Positions 25,399 through 34,568 of a stretch of DNA of 64,000 bases are shown here, piece after piece. This stretch comes from CBDFKK01 sp965248815 (GTDB taxonomy: Bacteria; Pseudomonadota; Alphaproteobacteria; SMXP01). Numbering within the stretch: the stretch's first letter is position 1; each line of letters begins with the position of its first letter. The stretch is taken from the NCBI GenBank assembly GCA_965248815.1, contig CBDFKK010000008.1, positions 1,736,001 to 1,800,000 of the forward strand, written 5' to 3'. The notes beneath the pieces are model-generated. The model was not told where the DNA came from. It ran no database searches and was given only the letters and a program-made list of their open reading frames with translations. Both the position numbers and the translations under genes were made by a program.

Positions 25399-28300
25399 TC
25401 ACAGTTTTGTGGCATTCATGTGCAGCAAGGCGTCAGTCAAAAGCACGTCTGGTAAAACCATCAGTCTCGGTTCGTCGGTCCACAGCAAAGCGCATTCAAT
25501 CGACCGCCCGGGACAAATTTCTTGGAGTAACCCCCGATAACAAGCCATCTGCCTCAAATAAACAGCGCTTACACCTTGCGGCTCCAGGGGTGGAGGCCGA
25601 TTCGTTTTGTAATCGACAATCAGGACTCGTTCTGATTCGATCAGTAACCGGTCCACTTGGCCGTTAACAATGACACCATCAGGAAAATTGGCCGCTCGCC
25701 CAACAAGCGGCACTTCCGCTTTGCTTCCCGGCCCAAAGATCGGTGCAAATTGCTCGTGGGTAATAACATCGAGGGTTTCAGAGAACATCTCATGACGTTC
25801 CTCAGCGCTTAAATGGGACGCCAAACGATCAAAATAGTGCTGAGCCACATCCACATGATCCGCTTGCGGAACATCAGGCAAATATTGAAGCAATTTGTGG
25901 ATGAGGCGGCCCCGCTCAAAACGGCTTCGTTCGCCCGCGCCAAGCGGCGACAGAAGTCCAGGCCCTATCTCATCACTTACATTTTCGGTGAAGCGTGACG
26001 GGGCACTGCGGACGCTTACCGTTTCTTTGGGCGCCTTCGTCTTGAGCCAGGGCGGGGTGGAATTGTCTTTGGAACCACCTGCGGTCGGCACTCTTTCGAT
26101 TGGTTCCGCCACCGGAACACTTTGCTCGCAAGCAAGGCGCATTCCGGTTTCCTCGAAAGAAACAGGTACGGTTTGCGCAATCGGCTTTAACGCGTCAGAA
26201 ATCACGCCATACCAGCTGCCGGCAGCCGCACCCCGTTTGCCATGAAAGCCTGCAACATAGAGGCGATCTTCGGCACGAGTCATCGCGACATAGAGCAAGC
26301 GGTAATACTCGGCACGGCGTTTTCGGGCGAGGATTTCGCGCGCAGCGCAGGCCGCCGCATCATCATTGCTTTTTCGACCAGGCCAAAGCAGCATACCGCC
26401 TTCGGTTTCTAGGAGCTGCGGATCGTGGCGGCCGTCAGGCGCATCGCACGTATCGGGCAAAAAGACCACGCGACTTTCAAGTCCTTTGGCGCCGTGAACG
26501 GTCATGACGCGAACTTCGTTCTTTCCACTTTCAAGTTCGCGCTTCAATTGAACATCTCCACTTTGCACCCATTGCAAAAAACCTTGGAGAGTTGGCAGCG
26601 CCATACGCTCATAGGCAAGAGCGAGATTCAAATATTCTCTGATCGGATCTTCTGCGTCTTTTCCCAGGCGCCTCAGCATCATCTCGTAGCCCGACGGCGC
26701 GCCGCGTTCCCTTATGAACTGCAAATCCAGTACTCTTTGATAAAAGTCGAACGGCCGGTCATCTTTTGCACCTTGCAAGAGGTGACTCAATGACTCATAG
26801 GCTTGAGAATAAGCCGTGTCGGGCGCTGCCGCAGCTTTCTCTGAAAGTGCCTCCCACATTGATCCCTTACGCTTAAACGCTAAGTCAAACAACTCCTCTT
26901 CGGTCAGACCGACAAAAGGACTCTTGAGCAACGTTGCCAAGTTGAGATCATCGCCGGGTAGCAATACAAAACTGCCCAGCGCAATCAAATCCATGACTGC
27001 AATATGATCGGTCAGCACCATGCGATCGGCGCCCGATACAGGAATATTCCGATTTTTCAGTGAGCGGATCATCTCTTCCATAAATGCGTCCCGCCGCCGA
27101 ACGAGGATCATGATATCCCTTGGTTCAATTGGCCGGCCCTGACTTGCCAAAGATTCATTGGTGTCAAGCCAACCGTCGATCGTGTCAGCGATCCGCGCCG
27201 CCAGTTGAGCACGGGGATCTGTCACTTGAATTTGATCGAGCGGGGCGTCCCATGGATCGCCCGATGCTATCTCGGACGGACCGATCGCCGGCCACAGCTC
27301 CACCAGCCCTGCTTCGCCTTCGCGATCGGCGACATGGGAGATGTAGCGCTCAGACGCCGTGACATATCCCGACATATCATCGCCGGAAAACACAGCATCG
27401 ACAGCGGATAAAATCGGTTGCGTCGAACGAAACGACCGGTCGAGATCCACTTGTTGCCAGGTCTTTGCGCCGCCTTCCACACGGTCACGAAATTTCGACC
27501 GCATTTCCGCAAACATGGCAGGGTCTGCGCCCTGAAAAGAATAGATCGATTGCTTCTGATCTCCGACTGCAAATACCGAACGAGACTGATCGGGTGCCTG
27601 ATCGGCGCGTGCACCAAACCCGGAAAAAAATTCTTCCCCCAATGCCTCAATCACCGACCATTGTTCGGGACTTGTGTCCTGTGCTTCATCCACCAGAATG
27701 TGATCGAGACCACCGTCCAACTTATAGAGTACCCAGGCAGCGGCATCCGATGACCTCAAGAGATCATTCGTGTGATTGATCAGATCGTCGAAATCAACGC
27801 CGGCACGCGCTCTTTTCCGGTCCTCATAGCGTTGCAGAAAATGTGCGGCAATTTTTAGAACGGCGCACGTGGCCTCGAATATATTCGCTGACTTTAGTTT
27901 TCCGGAGAGTTCGTAAACGCGTGTTTGTTCGGTCCTCAATAGATCTTCAAGCCACGGGTTGGCGCGACGCATATCTGCTGTGGCTACGGACTTTTGAGGC
28001 TCGCCATCCTTTTTGAGAAAAGCGCCCGCGTACAGCGCGAAGTCGGAGTCTTCTAAGTCACTATCTGCGTATTCTGAAATCGTATCGCTCCTGGACGCGT
28101 CCGTTTTCGAGCCTCCTGATAAAACTTTCGCAGCTTTTTTCAAGTCGCGGCGAGCGGACTCAAAGCCAGCGCGGGCGCCTTCAAGAATGGTCTCGATCGT
28201 GTCTGTTTCGGATAATCCGAGGTGATCGCGGGTTCGCTTGACCGCACCGACAAGTCCGTTCGGGCCATTGAGCAAAGCCGCAATTTTGCGCCGCTTGCCC

Positions 28301-28887
28301 GCGATCTCGCGAAGCAACGTTTCAAATCTCATGTCGCTTGCGTGGGCAATAATGGTCTCGAGCGCATCATTCAACTCGTCACTGCCAAGACCATAGGCAT
28401 TTAGCAAAATATCATCGCGCGCGGCACTCATAAGTTCAGCAACGATGCGTTCGTCGAGGACTTCGAAATGCGGCGCAATGCCCGCTTCGAGAGGAAAGCA
28501 TGCAAGTAAACGCTCACAAAAGGCATGAATCGTTTGAATTTTGAGACCGCCGGGGGTTTCCAAAGCGCGGGCGAAGAGCCGTCGCGCCAACTGCAGTTGC
28601 TCTCGACGGACCGAACTCTGGCTCGCCGACTCGAGCGCGCTTTTCAAATCTTCGTCGGGCCAGGTTGCCCAATTGCCAAGTGTCGAGAAAAGGCGATTGG
28701 CCATTTCAGCTGCGGCAGCTTTTGTGAAAGTTAAGCAAAGAATTCGTTCCGGCGGCGTGCCTTCGAGCAAAAGCCGAATGACCCGTTGTGTGAGGACATG
28801 GGTTTTGCCTGTGCCCGCGTTCGCCGCCACCCAAACTGATGCGCACGGATCGGTGGCCGCGACTTGAGCTGCGCTTGACTGGGTCAT
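25399..28887 (-). CDS. addA: Double-strand break repair helicase-nuclease AddA
   Basis: A 1162-residue UvrD-like helicase with a RecB-type nuclease domain; with AddB it resects DNA ends for RecA-dependent repair. Motif I is AANAGTGKTHVLTQRVIRLL, motif II is HILVDEAQDTSPEQW, motif III is FAVGDQKQSIYSFQGADP, motif V-VI regions are VMTVHGAKGLESRVVFLPD and LLYVAMTRAEDRLYV. The C-terminal nuclease has VLIVDYKTNRPP. No truncation is visible. Its ATG overlaps the addB stop (ATGA), so translation is coupled. Confidence 0.96.
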   Translation of the reverse strand: MTQSSAAQVAATDPCASVWVAANAGTGKTHVLTQRVIRLLLEGTPPERILCLTFTKAAAAEMANRLFSTLGNWATWPDEDLKSALESASQSSVRREQLQLARRLFARALETPGGLKIQTIHAFCERLLACFPLEAGIAPHFEVLDERIVAELMSAARDDILLNAYGLGSDELNDALETIIAHASDMRFETLLREIAGKRRKIAALLNGPNGLVGAVKRTRDHLGLSETDTIETILEGARAGFESARRDLKKAAKVLSGGSKTDASRSDTISEYADSDLEDSDFALYAGAFLKKDGEPQKSVATADMRRANPWLEDLLRTEQTRVYELSGKLKSANIFEATCAVLKIAAHFLQRYEDRKRARAGVDFDDLINHTNDLLRSSDAAAWVLYKLDGGLDHILVDEAQDTSPEQWSVIEALGEEFFSGFGARADQAPDQSRSVFAVGDQKQSIYSFQGADPAMFAEMRSKFRDRVEGGAKTWQQVDLDRSFRSTQPILSAVDAVFSGDDMSGYVTASERYISHVADREGEAGLVELWPAIGPSEIASGDPWDAPLDQIQVTDPRAQLAARIADTIDGWLDTNESLASQGRPIEPRDIMILVRRRDAFMEEMIRSLKNRNIPVSGADRMVLTDHIAVMDLIALGSFVLLPGDDLNLATLLKSPFVGLTEEELFDLAFKRKGSMWEALSEKAAAAPDTAYSQAYESLSHLLQGAKDDRPFDFYQRVLDLQFIRERGAPSGYEMMLRRLGKDAEDPIREYLNLALAYERMALPTLQGFLQWVQSGDVQLKRELESGKNEVRVMTVHGAKGLESRVVFLPDTCDAPDGRHDPQLLETEGGMLLWPGRKSNDDAAACAAREILARKRRAEYYRLLYVAMTRAEDRLYVAGFHGKRGAAAGSWYGVISDALKPIAQTVPVSFEETGMRLACEQSVPVAEPIERVPTAGGSKDNSTPPWLKTKAPKETVSVRSAPSRFTENVSDEIGPGLLSPLGAGERSRFERGRLIHKLLQYLPDVPQADHVDVAQHYFDRLASHLSAEERHEMFSETLDVITHEQFAPIFGPGSKAEVPLVGRAANFPDGVIVNGQVDRLLIESERVLIVDYKTNRPPPLEPQGVSAVYLRQMACYRGLLQEICPGRSIECALLWTDEPRLMVLPDVLLTDALLHMNATKL

Positions 28888-31800
28888 GCGCCGTCTCCCG
28901 CATCACTCAATCCGGGGACAGACCATTCCTTCACGCGTGCTAGATGGTCGTAAACGCTTGCTCTCGTCGCAAACATGGGCCTTGGCCGTGACAGATAGGG
29001 CGTATCGGCATCATCGAAGTTAGCGATGTATCGCAATAAGCCGGCCTCTGCCTCGCCGATGAGAGAAGCGGCAGCGTCACTTTCATCGGCCACAAGAATT
29101 TCCGACACTGGTGTCCCGCTGCCCGAAAGCCGCACATAACCCAGGTACGTCACAGTTGCTGCCTCGATGCCTTCAAAACCGCCTTCGCGGGCGATCAGCC
29201 CTTCCAGAGGCAGCTGGGGCACCAGCAATGTATCTACCTGCTTTTGCGATGGGACAGCTCCAGTTTTGTAATCTGAAATTGCAAACGCGCCGCTAATCTC
29301 ATCAATTCGGTCGGCGCGGGCCACCAAGACGAAAGGGCCGCCGGAACCACTAAGTTCGAGACTGCCCGCAACTTCAGTTCCCAAAGGATGGCCGTCTACT
29401 CTGAGGTCTCTTTCGAAATCAACAAAACTTTCGGCAATGCGTAAAAACTGGCGCCACCAGAAAGCGCGTAACGCTGGTGGAAAACGTGCGCGGTCGAAAA
29501 CATCTTGCCCAATGGAAATTAATTCGTCATAGGCATTGACCGGCAATTCATCCGTAAACTGACGGACAAATTTTTCAAGAATATCATGAATGACGATGCC
29601 CCGCTCCGGGCGGCCGGGATCGTCGTCCAGCGGTTCAAGTGGCAACAGCTGCAGAACCTTCTTCGCATAAATTGCATAAGGATCACGAATCCAGGATTCG
29701 ATTTCCGTGACCGAAAACTGCCGAGGACGCGCACTGAGCGGTGGGCGCGGCGCAGGGGGCGACAACGGCGCATAGTCCTGTGGCTCGTCCAATTGCTTAG
29801 CCCAAGCGGTATAGGGATGTACGGGATGCAAAAGATTTTCTGCTCCCGCCCCCCGCAATATCGTTTGAAGCCGCATGAGCCAGCGCGACGCCACCGTGGG
29901 GGTTCCCTCGACCCGTTGTGATCTCGTCAATACGACACGGTCTGCATTCGTCAATTGCGCAAAGTCATGTGCGGCCAAACCGATGCGCCGTTCCGGCGGT
30001 GACAGGCCCAACTGCGCGCGCATTTGGCGACTGAGCCAAGGATCGGTATCGACCTGCGAGGGCCAAGTCCCTTCATTAAGACCGCCGAGCACGATGACAT
30101 CGGCCCGCTGCAGACGAGCCTCGAGCGGCCCCCAAATAAATAGCCGCGGATGAAGCCCATGCCGCGGCCGCACCACGCGTTCCGCCATTAAGCCGTCGAA
30201 CAAGGCGGCATAGTCTGCGCAGAAGAGAAGCGGCGCGTGGTTGGCCTCGTCGATCATTTCGCTCAACAACCGGGCAGCTGCCTCTCCATCGTCTCCCGAC
30301 CAAAGCGCGGTCCCGCGCTTGTCTTCCGTCGTCGCAAGATTTTCCGCAGCTTCGATATGGGCGCTCACCAAATCGCGTAGCGCGACCGGTTTCTGGGGCG
30401 ACAAACTCAATACCGGAGCCAATGCCGCTTCCATTCGTCCCAAGAAATTGGACATGCCGGAATTATCCCCGTCGAGCCGAGCGCAAGCGCGGCGCAGACC
30501 GCTCACGCCTTCCCCAGGTCGCGGTCCTCGTAAGCAGGCGATTTCTAATTGCTCGACCAGCCGCCGCCACTCCTTTTGTCCCAAACCGCAACGGCACAAC
30601 GGATGCTTCAACACACTTAGCAGCGATACCGGCGCTGCTTGCTCCTTTGCTACCTCCGCAATGAGACGCAAAAATATTCCGACACGTGTTTGACCAAGCG
30701 GCGTGCCTGCGGAATCGTCTATGGCGATGTCCCAGCGGCCGAGTTTGGCAGCAACGCGGCGGGCCAGGCCACGATCCGGCGTGACGAGCGCGCCCGTCGC
30801 GTCGGCATGGTCATGAAGCACCTCACGTAACATCATCGCAATGACGCTCGCTTCTTCATCAGGATCGGCCGCGCTTAGAAATGAAAGTCCGTCGAGCCCG
30901 CGCGCCAAGCCTTGCGCCTCAAATTGTTCAATAGAAGATTGCCAACCGTCTGTGGCATTGGCGGGTCGCAAGGCTTCTGCAATGACGCGACGTCGCAGCT
31001 GCGCAGCTTCAGCATCTATTGTCTTTTTTTCTTGGGCCCAGAGCGCTACAGCCTTCCGGTCAACATCCATGCGCTCTAACAGTTCTTTCATGCCAAATTG
31101 CGGGTGGCTCGGATCGACGTCAACCCATCCCGCCTCGTCCATATCAAGGTCCAAGCCGGGCAGGACGACGGCCCCTTGATCCAAAAGCGCAATAACGGAC
31201 AACAAGTCCGCCGTCGCAGGGATCGAACCCGTCGAGCCCGCTGCGATGACTGGATCGCGAGGCGGGGCCGTGCGCCAAAGCTGCGCCTGTGCCTGAAGTA
31301 GCCGGTTGCGCCGCTCGGCAGTATCGATCGCGTTTTCTTCGTTCAAGATGGCGGGCCAGTGTTCCGAAATAATCGTCAGAAAGCTAAGCACATGGCGCCA
31401 ATGCTCCGTAAACTGATCAGGTACGATATCGCTGAGTTTCGAGGGATCGACTCGCTCCGTCGTCAACGTGTCGAAAAAGCGGCCAAGATCATCTGCCAGA
31501 CGCACGACCTGGTTCGGATGAGCCAGATTGACGTGCGGGTCGGTTTTCCCGGACCGTTCACCCCAGCGATGGATCAATTGTGCCAAGATAAACTGCCGCC
31601 GCAGTGCCGGCATGGATTGCGGCAAGTTCGACAGCGTTTGAGCATCGGCCTGGCCGGGAAAGCTTTCGCTAATGAGTTCGTCTTCATCGACGTCGCCAAT
31701 GGGTTGCATTTGCGGAAGTAAGAGCGCGGCCGGGCCGGTTTTTTGCGCAAGCCGCAAAAACGCATCCGCAAGGCTTCGCACCGCCCTCCTCGTCGGCACG

Positions 31801-31928
31801 AGGATCGTCACCCGCGATAAGGCCAGGGGATCAGCTGCGTCACCAAATCGGTCGACGATACCAAGCGCCAAAGAGTCGACAAACGGAACAAGAGGCGGGA
31901 TTGTGTAGAGCTGAGGCATATGTCTCAT
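28884..31928 (-). CDS. addB: Double-strand break repair protein AddB
   Basis: The 1014-residue partner of AddA. It has a helicase-like fold with a degenerate NTP site (ILVPTRRAVRSLADAFLRL near the N-terminus) and a C-terminal RecB-like nuclease domain (SVTEIESWIRDPYAIYAKKVL, GIVIHDILEKF, and AFAISDYKTG with the catalytic Asp-Tyr-Lys). IVLGGLNEGTWP and EVLHDHADATGALVTPDRGLARRV fit the family. The start is ambiguous among TTG 31940, ATG 31928 and ATG 31919 (MPQLYTIPPLVPF); I report 31928, which has GGGCG a few bases upstream. It overlaps addA by 4 nt. Confidence 0.94.
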   Translation of the reverse strand: MRHMPQLYTIPPLVPFVDSLALGIVDRFGDAADPLALSRVTILVPTRRAVRSLADAFLRLAQKTGPAALLLPQMQPIGDVDEDELISESFPGQADAQTLSNLPQSMPALRRQFILAQLIHRWGERSGKTDPHVNLAHPNQVVRLADDLGRFFDTLTTERVDPSKLSDIVPDQFTEHWRHVLSFLTIISEHWPAILNEENAIDTAERRNRLLQAQAQLWRTAPPRDPVIAAGSTGSIPATADLLSVIALLDQGAVVLPGLDLDMDEAGWVDVDPSHPQFGMKELLERMDVDRKAVALWAQEKKTIDAEAAQLRRRVIAEALRPANATDGWQSSIEQFEAQGLARGLDGLSFLSAADPDEEASVIAMMLREVLHDHADATGALVTPDRGLARRVAAKLGRWDIAIDDSAGTPLGQTRVGIFLRLIAEVAKEQAAPVSLLSVLKHPLCRCGLGQKEWRRLVEQLEIACLRGPRPGEGVSGLRRACARLDGDNSGMSNFLGRMEAALAPVLSLSPQKPVALRDLVSAHIEAAENLATTEDKRGTALWSGDDGEAAARLLSEMIDEANHAPLLFCADYAALFDGLMAERVVRPRHGLHPRLFIWGPLEARLQRADVIVLGGLNEGTWPSQVDTDPWLSRQMRAQLGLSPPERRIGLAAHDFAQLTNADRVVLTRSQRVEGTPTVASRWLMRLQTILRGAGAENLLHPVHPYTAWAKQLDEPQDYAPLSPPAPRPPLSARPRQFSVTEIESWIRDPYAIYAKKVLQLLPLEPLDDDPGRPERGIVIHDILEKFVRQFTDELPVNAYDELISIGQDVFDRARFPPALRAFWWRQFLRIAESFVDFERDLRVDGHPLGTEVAGSLELSGSGGPFVLVARADRIDEISGAFAISDYKTGAVPSQKQVDTLLVPQLPLEGLIAREGGFEGIEAATVTYLGYVRLSGSGTPVSEILVADESDAAASLIGEAEAGLLRYIANFDDADTPYLSRPRPMFATRASVYDHLARVKEWSVPGLSDAGDGA

Positions 31929-31967
31929 ATCGCCCGTCAAAAAAAATTCCTCAGCATACGATCCATC

Positions 31968-32702
31968 TTATTGGAAGGCGCCCGTTCTAGCTTTTCGAAT
32001 AAAGCCCTCTGCGTCTTGGACGCCTTCGGGCGTACCGACATGCATCCATGTGCCGTCGAGTTCCAGCCCAAAAAGTCGCCGCCTTTCAAGGGCTTGGTTC
32101 CATATGATATTGGTAGAGAAGCGGCCTGTAGGGCAACCGGCAAACAGGCTTGGGCGCATAATTTGCACGCCGGTCCAGACAAAGGGTGCTGTGTCTTCGT
32201 TTCCCTTTCGGCGGAGTCTACCGTCAGGCCCGAGAAAGAAATCACCGTTGCCCGCATAGCCAAGCGCAGTTTCAACGGGCGCAACCAGCATCAATGCATC
32301 CATCACGTCGCTGTCCCACGCGTCTTTTAGCGTCAAAAGATTTTGCGTGTTGTGCTCGAACCAAATGGAGTCGCTATTGTGCGTAAAAAACGGCTTATCT
32401 TGAAAAAACGGCAATGCCTTGGTGACGCCGCCTCCCGTATCCAGCAGTTCGTCACGTTCATCGGACAAGTGAATGTGCACATCTGTTCGCCGTTTCAAAT
32501 GCGCTTCAAGCATGTCCGCTTTGTAGTGAAGGTTCACTATGATTTCGGTCAAGCCCAAGACACTAAACCGGTCGATGGCGTAGTCGATCAATGGCTTGCT
32601 GAGGACTTCGACCAACGCTTTTGGCCGATCTGCCGTCAGCGGCCCCATGCGCGTACCCAGGCCGGCCGCAAGAATCATGGCGCGCTCGGGATATTCAGCC
32701 AT
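31968..32702 (-). CDS. murU: MurU-like sugar-1-phosphate nucleotidyltransferase
   Basis: A 244-residue nucleotidyltransferase, probably N-acetylmuramate-1-phosphate uridylyltransferase, which feeds recycled MurNAc back into peptidoglycan synthesis. The N-terminal signature is MILAAGLGTRMGPLTADRPKAL; the metal-binding Asp is in FFTHNSDSIW, and LDTGGGVTKAL and WMHVGTPEGV are typical. The ATG at 32702 has AGGAG 7 nt upstream and overlaps the amgK gene by 8 nt. The pairing with an AmgK-like kinase is what favours MurU over mannose-1-phosphate guanylyltransferase. Confidence 0.85.
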   Translation of the reverse strand: MAEYPERAMILAAGLGTRMGPLTADRPKALVEVLSKPLIDYAIDRFSVLGLTEIIVNLHYKADMLEAHLKRRTDVHIHLSDERDELLDTGGGVTKALPFFQDKPFFTHNSDSIWFEHNTQNLLTLKDAWDSDVMDALMLVAPVETALGYAGNGDFFLGPDGRLRRKGNEDTAPFVWTGVQIMRPSLFAGCPTGRFSTNIIWNQALERRRLFGLELDGTWMHVGTPEGVQDAEGFIRKARTGAFQ

Positions 32703-33828
32703 GAGCGGCTCCTGGCTCATTCGCCGCGCCCTGCCTGACACTCGGCGGCAAATGCTGATCGAACCAATTCTTAAGTTTTTCGAATCGGCCGGCTTCGAGA
32801 TCGTGTTCGAAATGCCGCCAAACCCGTGGCAACAAGTTCAAATAGGAAGGCTTGCCATCACGCCGGCTGAGACGGGCAAATATGCCAATGATTTTTGCGT
32901 TTCGTTGAGCGCCGAGCGCCGCATAAGAGCGGCGAAACGTTTCGGTGTCAAACGACGGCGAATTTTTTTTGGCCACAGTGCAATAGGACGTGATCATATC
33001 TTCAGCCAACTCTCGTGACACGTCGCGGCGCGCGTCTTCTAAAAGAGAAACCAAGTCATAAGCGCGCGCACCCAAGACCGCATCTTGGAAGTCAATAAGG
33101 CCGACCCGGGCAGGACCTTCACGTTGACCTAACCAAAGCAGGTTCTCGGCGTGGTAGTCGCGCAAGACCAGTACGGGCTCGTCGTCTTGCATAGCGGGCC
33201 AAACGTCCTGCCACGCATCCAGATAACTTTGCCGGGCCGCTGGCACCGGGTCCGTTCCCAGAGCCAGAGGCCAAAACCAGTCTATAAGAAGCTCAACTTC
33301 GATCTTGAGGGCCGCTTGATCGTATGCTCCCAATACATAGTCATCACGCCCCGGAACGGAAAGTGACTGAGGAATATCTTTTTGATGCAATTCGGCCAAC
33401 ACATCTACGGCCGCCTGATAAAGTTCGACTTCGTCGGCGCCTTTTCCAATGACACGAGCGAACAAATCGTCTCCTAAATCCTCCAGCAGCAAAAAACCGT
33501 TGTCCAAGTCCGCAGCCAAAACTTTTGGTGCGCTCAAACCAGCGCGATTGAGGAGATTGCTCAGCGCCAAAAAGGGGCCCGAGTCAGGACCGGCCAGTCG
33601 CGCGACCGCGTTGTAGCCAAGTCTCTGGCGCTCGGCGACGGTTGCGCCCGGTGGGCAGGACGGCGCTTCAGCTGACGGTGGCGCATCCATAAGCACGGCA
33701 CGCCCGCGTGGACCTTCCAGCCGCTCGTACTTACGCGTCGAGGCATCGCCTGCGAGCGGCGCACGCCGCGCCTCTGACCAATCGGCATCAGCAAGAAACG
33801 CCTGCAAATTGTTTTCTCGATCAGTCAT
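32695..33828 (-). CDS. amgK: AmgK-like amino-sugar kinase (aminoglycoside phosphotransferase fold)
   Basis: A 377-residue APH-fold kinase, by position and family the anomeric MurNAc/GlcNAc kinase of the cell-wall recycling route that bypasses fosfomycin-sensitive MurA. The catalytic loop is LVLRDYHAENLLWLG (Brenner motif) and the metal-binding Asp is in VGLIDFQDAVLGARAYDLVSLLEDAR. The N-terminal lobe includes LAGDASTRKYERL and FLLLEDLGDDLF. It overlaps tsaE upstream by 8 nt and murU downstream by 8 nt. Aminoglycoside resistance is not implied. Confidence 0.87.
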   Translation of the reverse strand: MTDRENNLQAFLADADWSEARRAPLAGDASTRKYERLEGPRGRAVLMDAPPSAEAPSCPPGATVAERQRLGYNAVARLAGPDSGPFLALSNLLNRAGLSAPKVLAADLDNGFLLLEDLGDDLFARVIGKGADEVELYQAAVDVLAELHQKDIPQSLSVPGRDDYVLGAYDQAALKIEVELLIDWFWPLALGTDPVPAARQSYLDAWQDVWPAMQDDEPVLVLRDYHAENLLWLGQREGPARVGLIDFQDAVLGARAYDLVSLLEDARRDVSRELAEDMITSYCTVAKKNSPSFDTETFRRSYAALGAQRNAKIIGIFARLSRRDGKPSYLNLLPRVWRHFEHDLEAGRFEKLKNWFDQHLPPSVRQGAANEPGAAHG

Positions 33829-34327
33829 TCCGTATTTCCCGGGTTATGCCTTCAAATACCATGATTCTCAAGCGAGGCGCCCACGATCCGTAGCCGGTGA
33901 TTTTCGCTCGGCGCTGCGCGCCGGTGCCCGACAATGTGATCTCGACACGGTCGTCCAAGAGCAGACCACCGAGCCGGTCGGGCCATTCGACGATGACCGC
34001 ACCTTCTTGCAAACCATCCTCATAACCCAATTCAATCAAATCCATCTCGTGCTCAATTCGGTACAGATCAAAATGAAAGACCGACAAACTCTCGGTTTCA
34101 TAGGTCTGCACCAGCGTAAAAGTCGGACTAACAATTTCTTCTGGATCGTCCGTTTTTCCTTGCAGCGACTGGATCAGTCCGCGGGCCCATGTGGTTTTTC
34201 CCGATCCCAAAGGACCAACTAGACAAATCAAGTCGCCGAGCTGCAAATCATTGTTGAAGGCCGCGCCGAGCGCTCGGGTCTGTGCCTCGCCTTGCAGTAG
34301 AAATTGGCGCACTGTTGGCTCGGTCAT
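33821..34327 (-). CDS. tsaE: tRNA t6A biosynthesis ATPase TsaE
   Basis: A 168-residue P-loop ATPase required with TsaB, TsaC and TsaD for N6-threonylcarbamoyladenosine at tRNA position 37. The Walker A is GPLGSGKT (residues 38-45), followed by SPTFTLVQTYE, VFHFDLYRI and VIVEWPDRLGG, which are diagnostic. It heads the tightly overlapping group tsaE-amgK-murU-addB-addA. The C-terminal 30 residues are less conserved. Confidence 0.95.
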   Translation of the reverse strand: MTEPTVRQFLLQGEAQTRALGAAFNNDLQLGDLICLVGPLGSGKTTWARGLIQSLQGKTDDPEEIVSPTFTLVQTYETESLSVFHFDLYRIEHEMDLIELGYEDGLQEGAVIVEWPDRLGGLLLDDRVEITLSGTGAQRRAKITGYGSWAPRLRIMVFEGITREIRND

Positions 34328-34568
34328 CTGGGATCAATCTCTCGAAGCCGAGGCCAGATTGCCCCGTTCGCTTGGCTTCTTGCGCTTTGCAAAGGACCGC
34401 TCAACCGCAAACGAACGGCTGGAACACTTTGACGCCCTTGTAGGACTTGATTCGCCTCACGGGGTTCGACATTTTACGTCTTCCGGCTTTGCAGCCGTTC
34501 CATCTTATTCTGCCGGAATGACCAATGGATGCATACGTTCGAACGCCTCAGCGGCGAAAGGAGGCATC

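Noticed and set aside
34191..34568. Upstream extension of the ferredoxin reductase frame
   Set aside because: It overlaps tsaE on the other strand and has no homology; the AAAGGAGG before 34569 decides the start.
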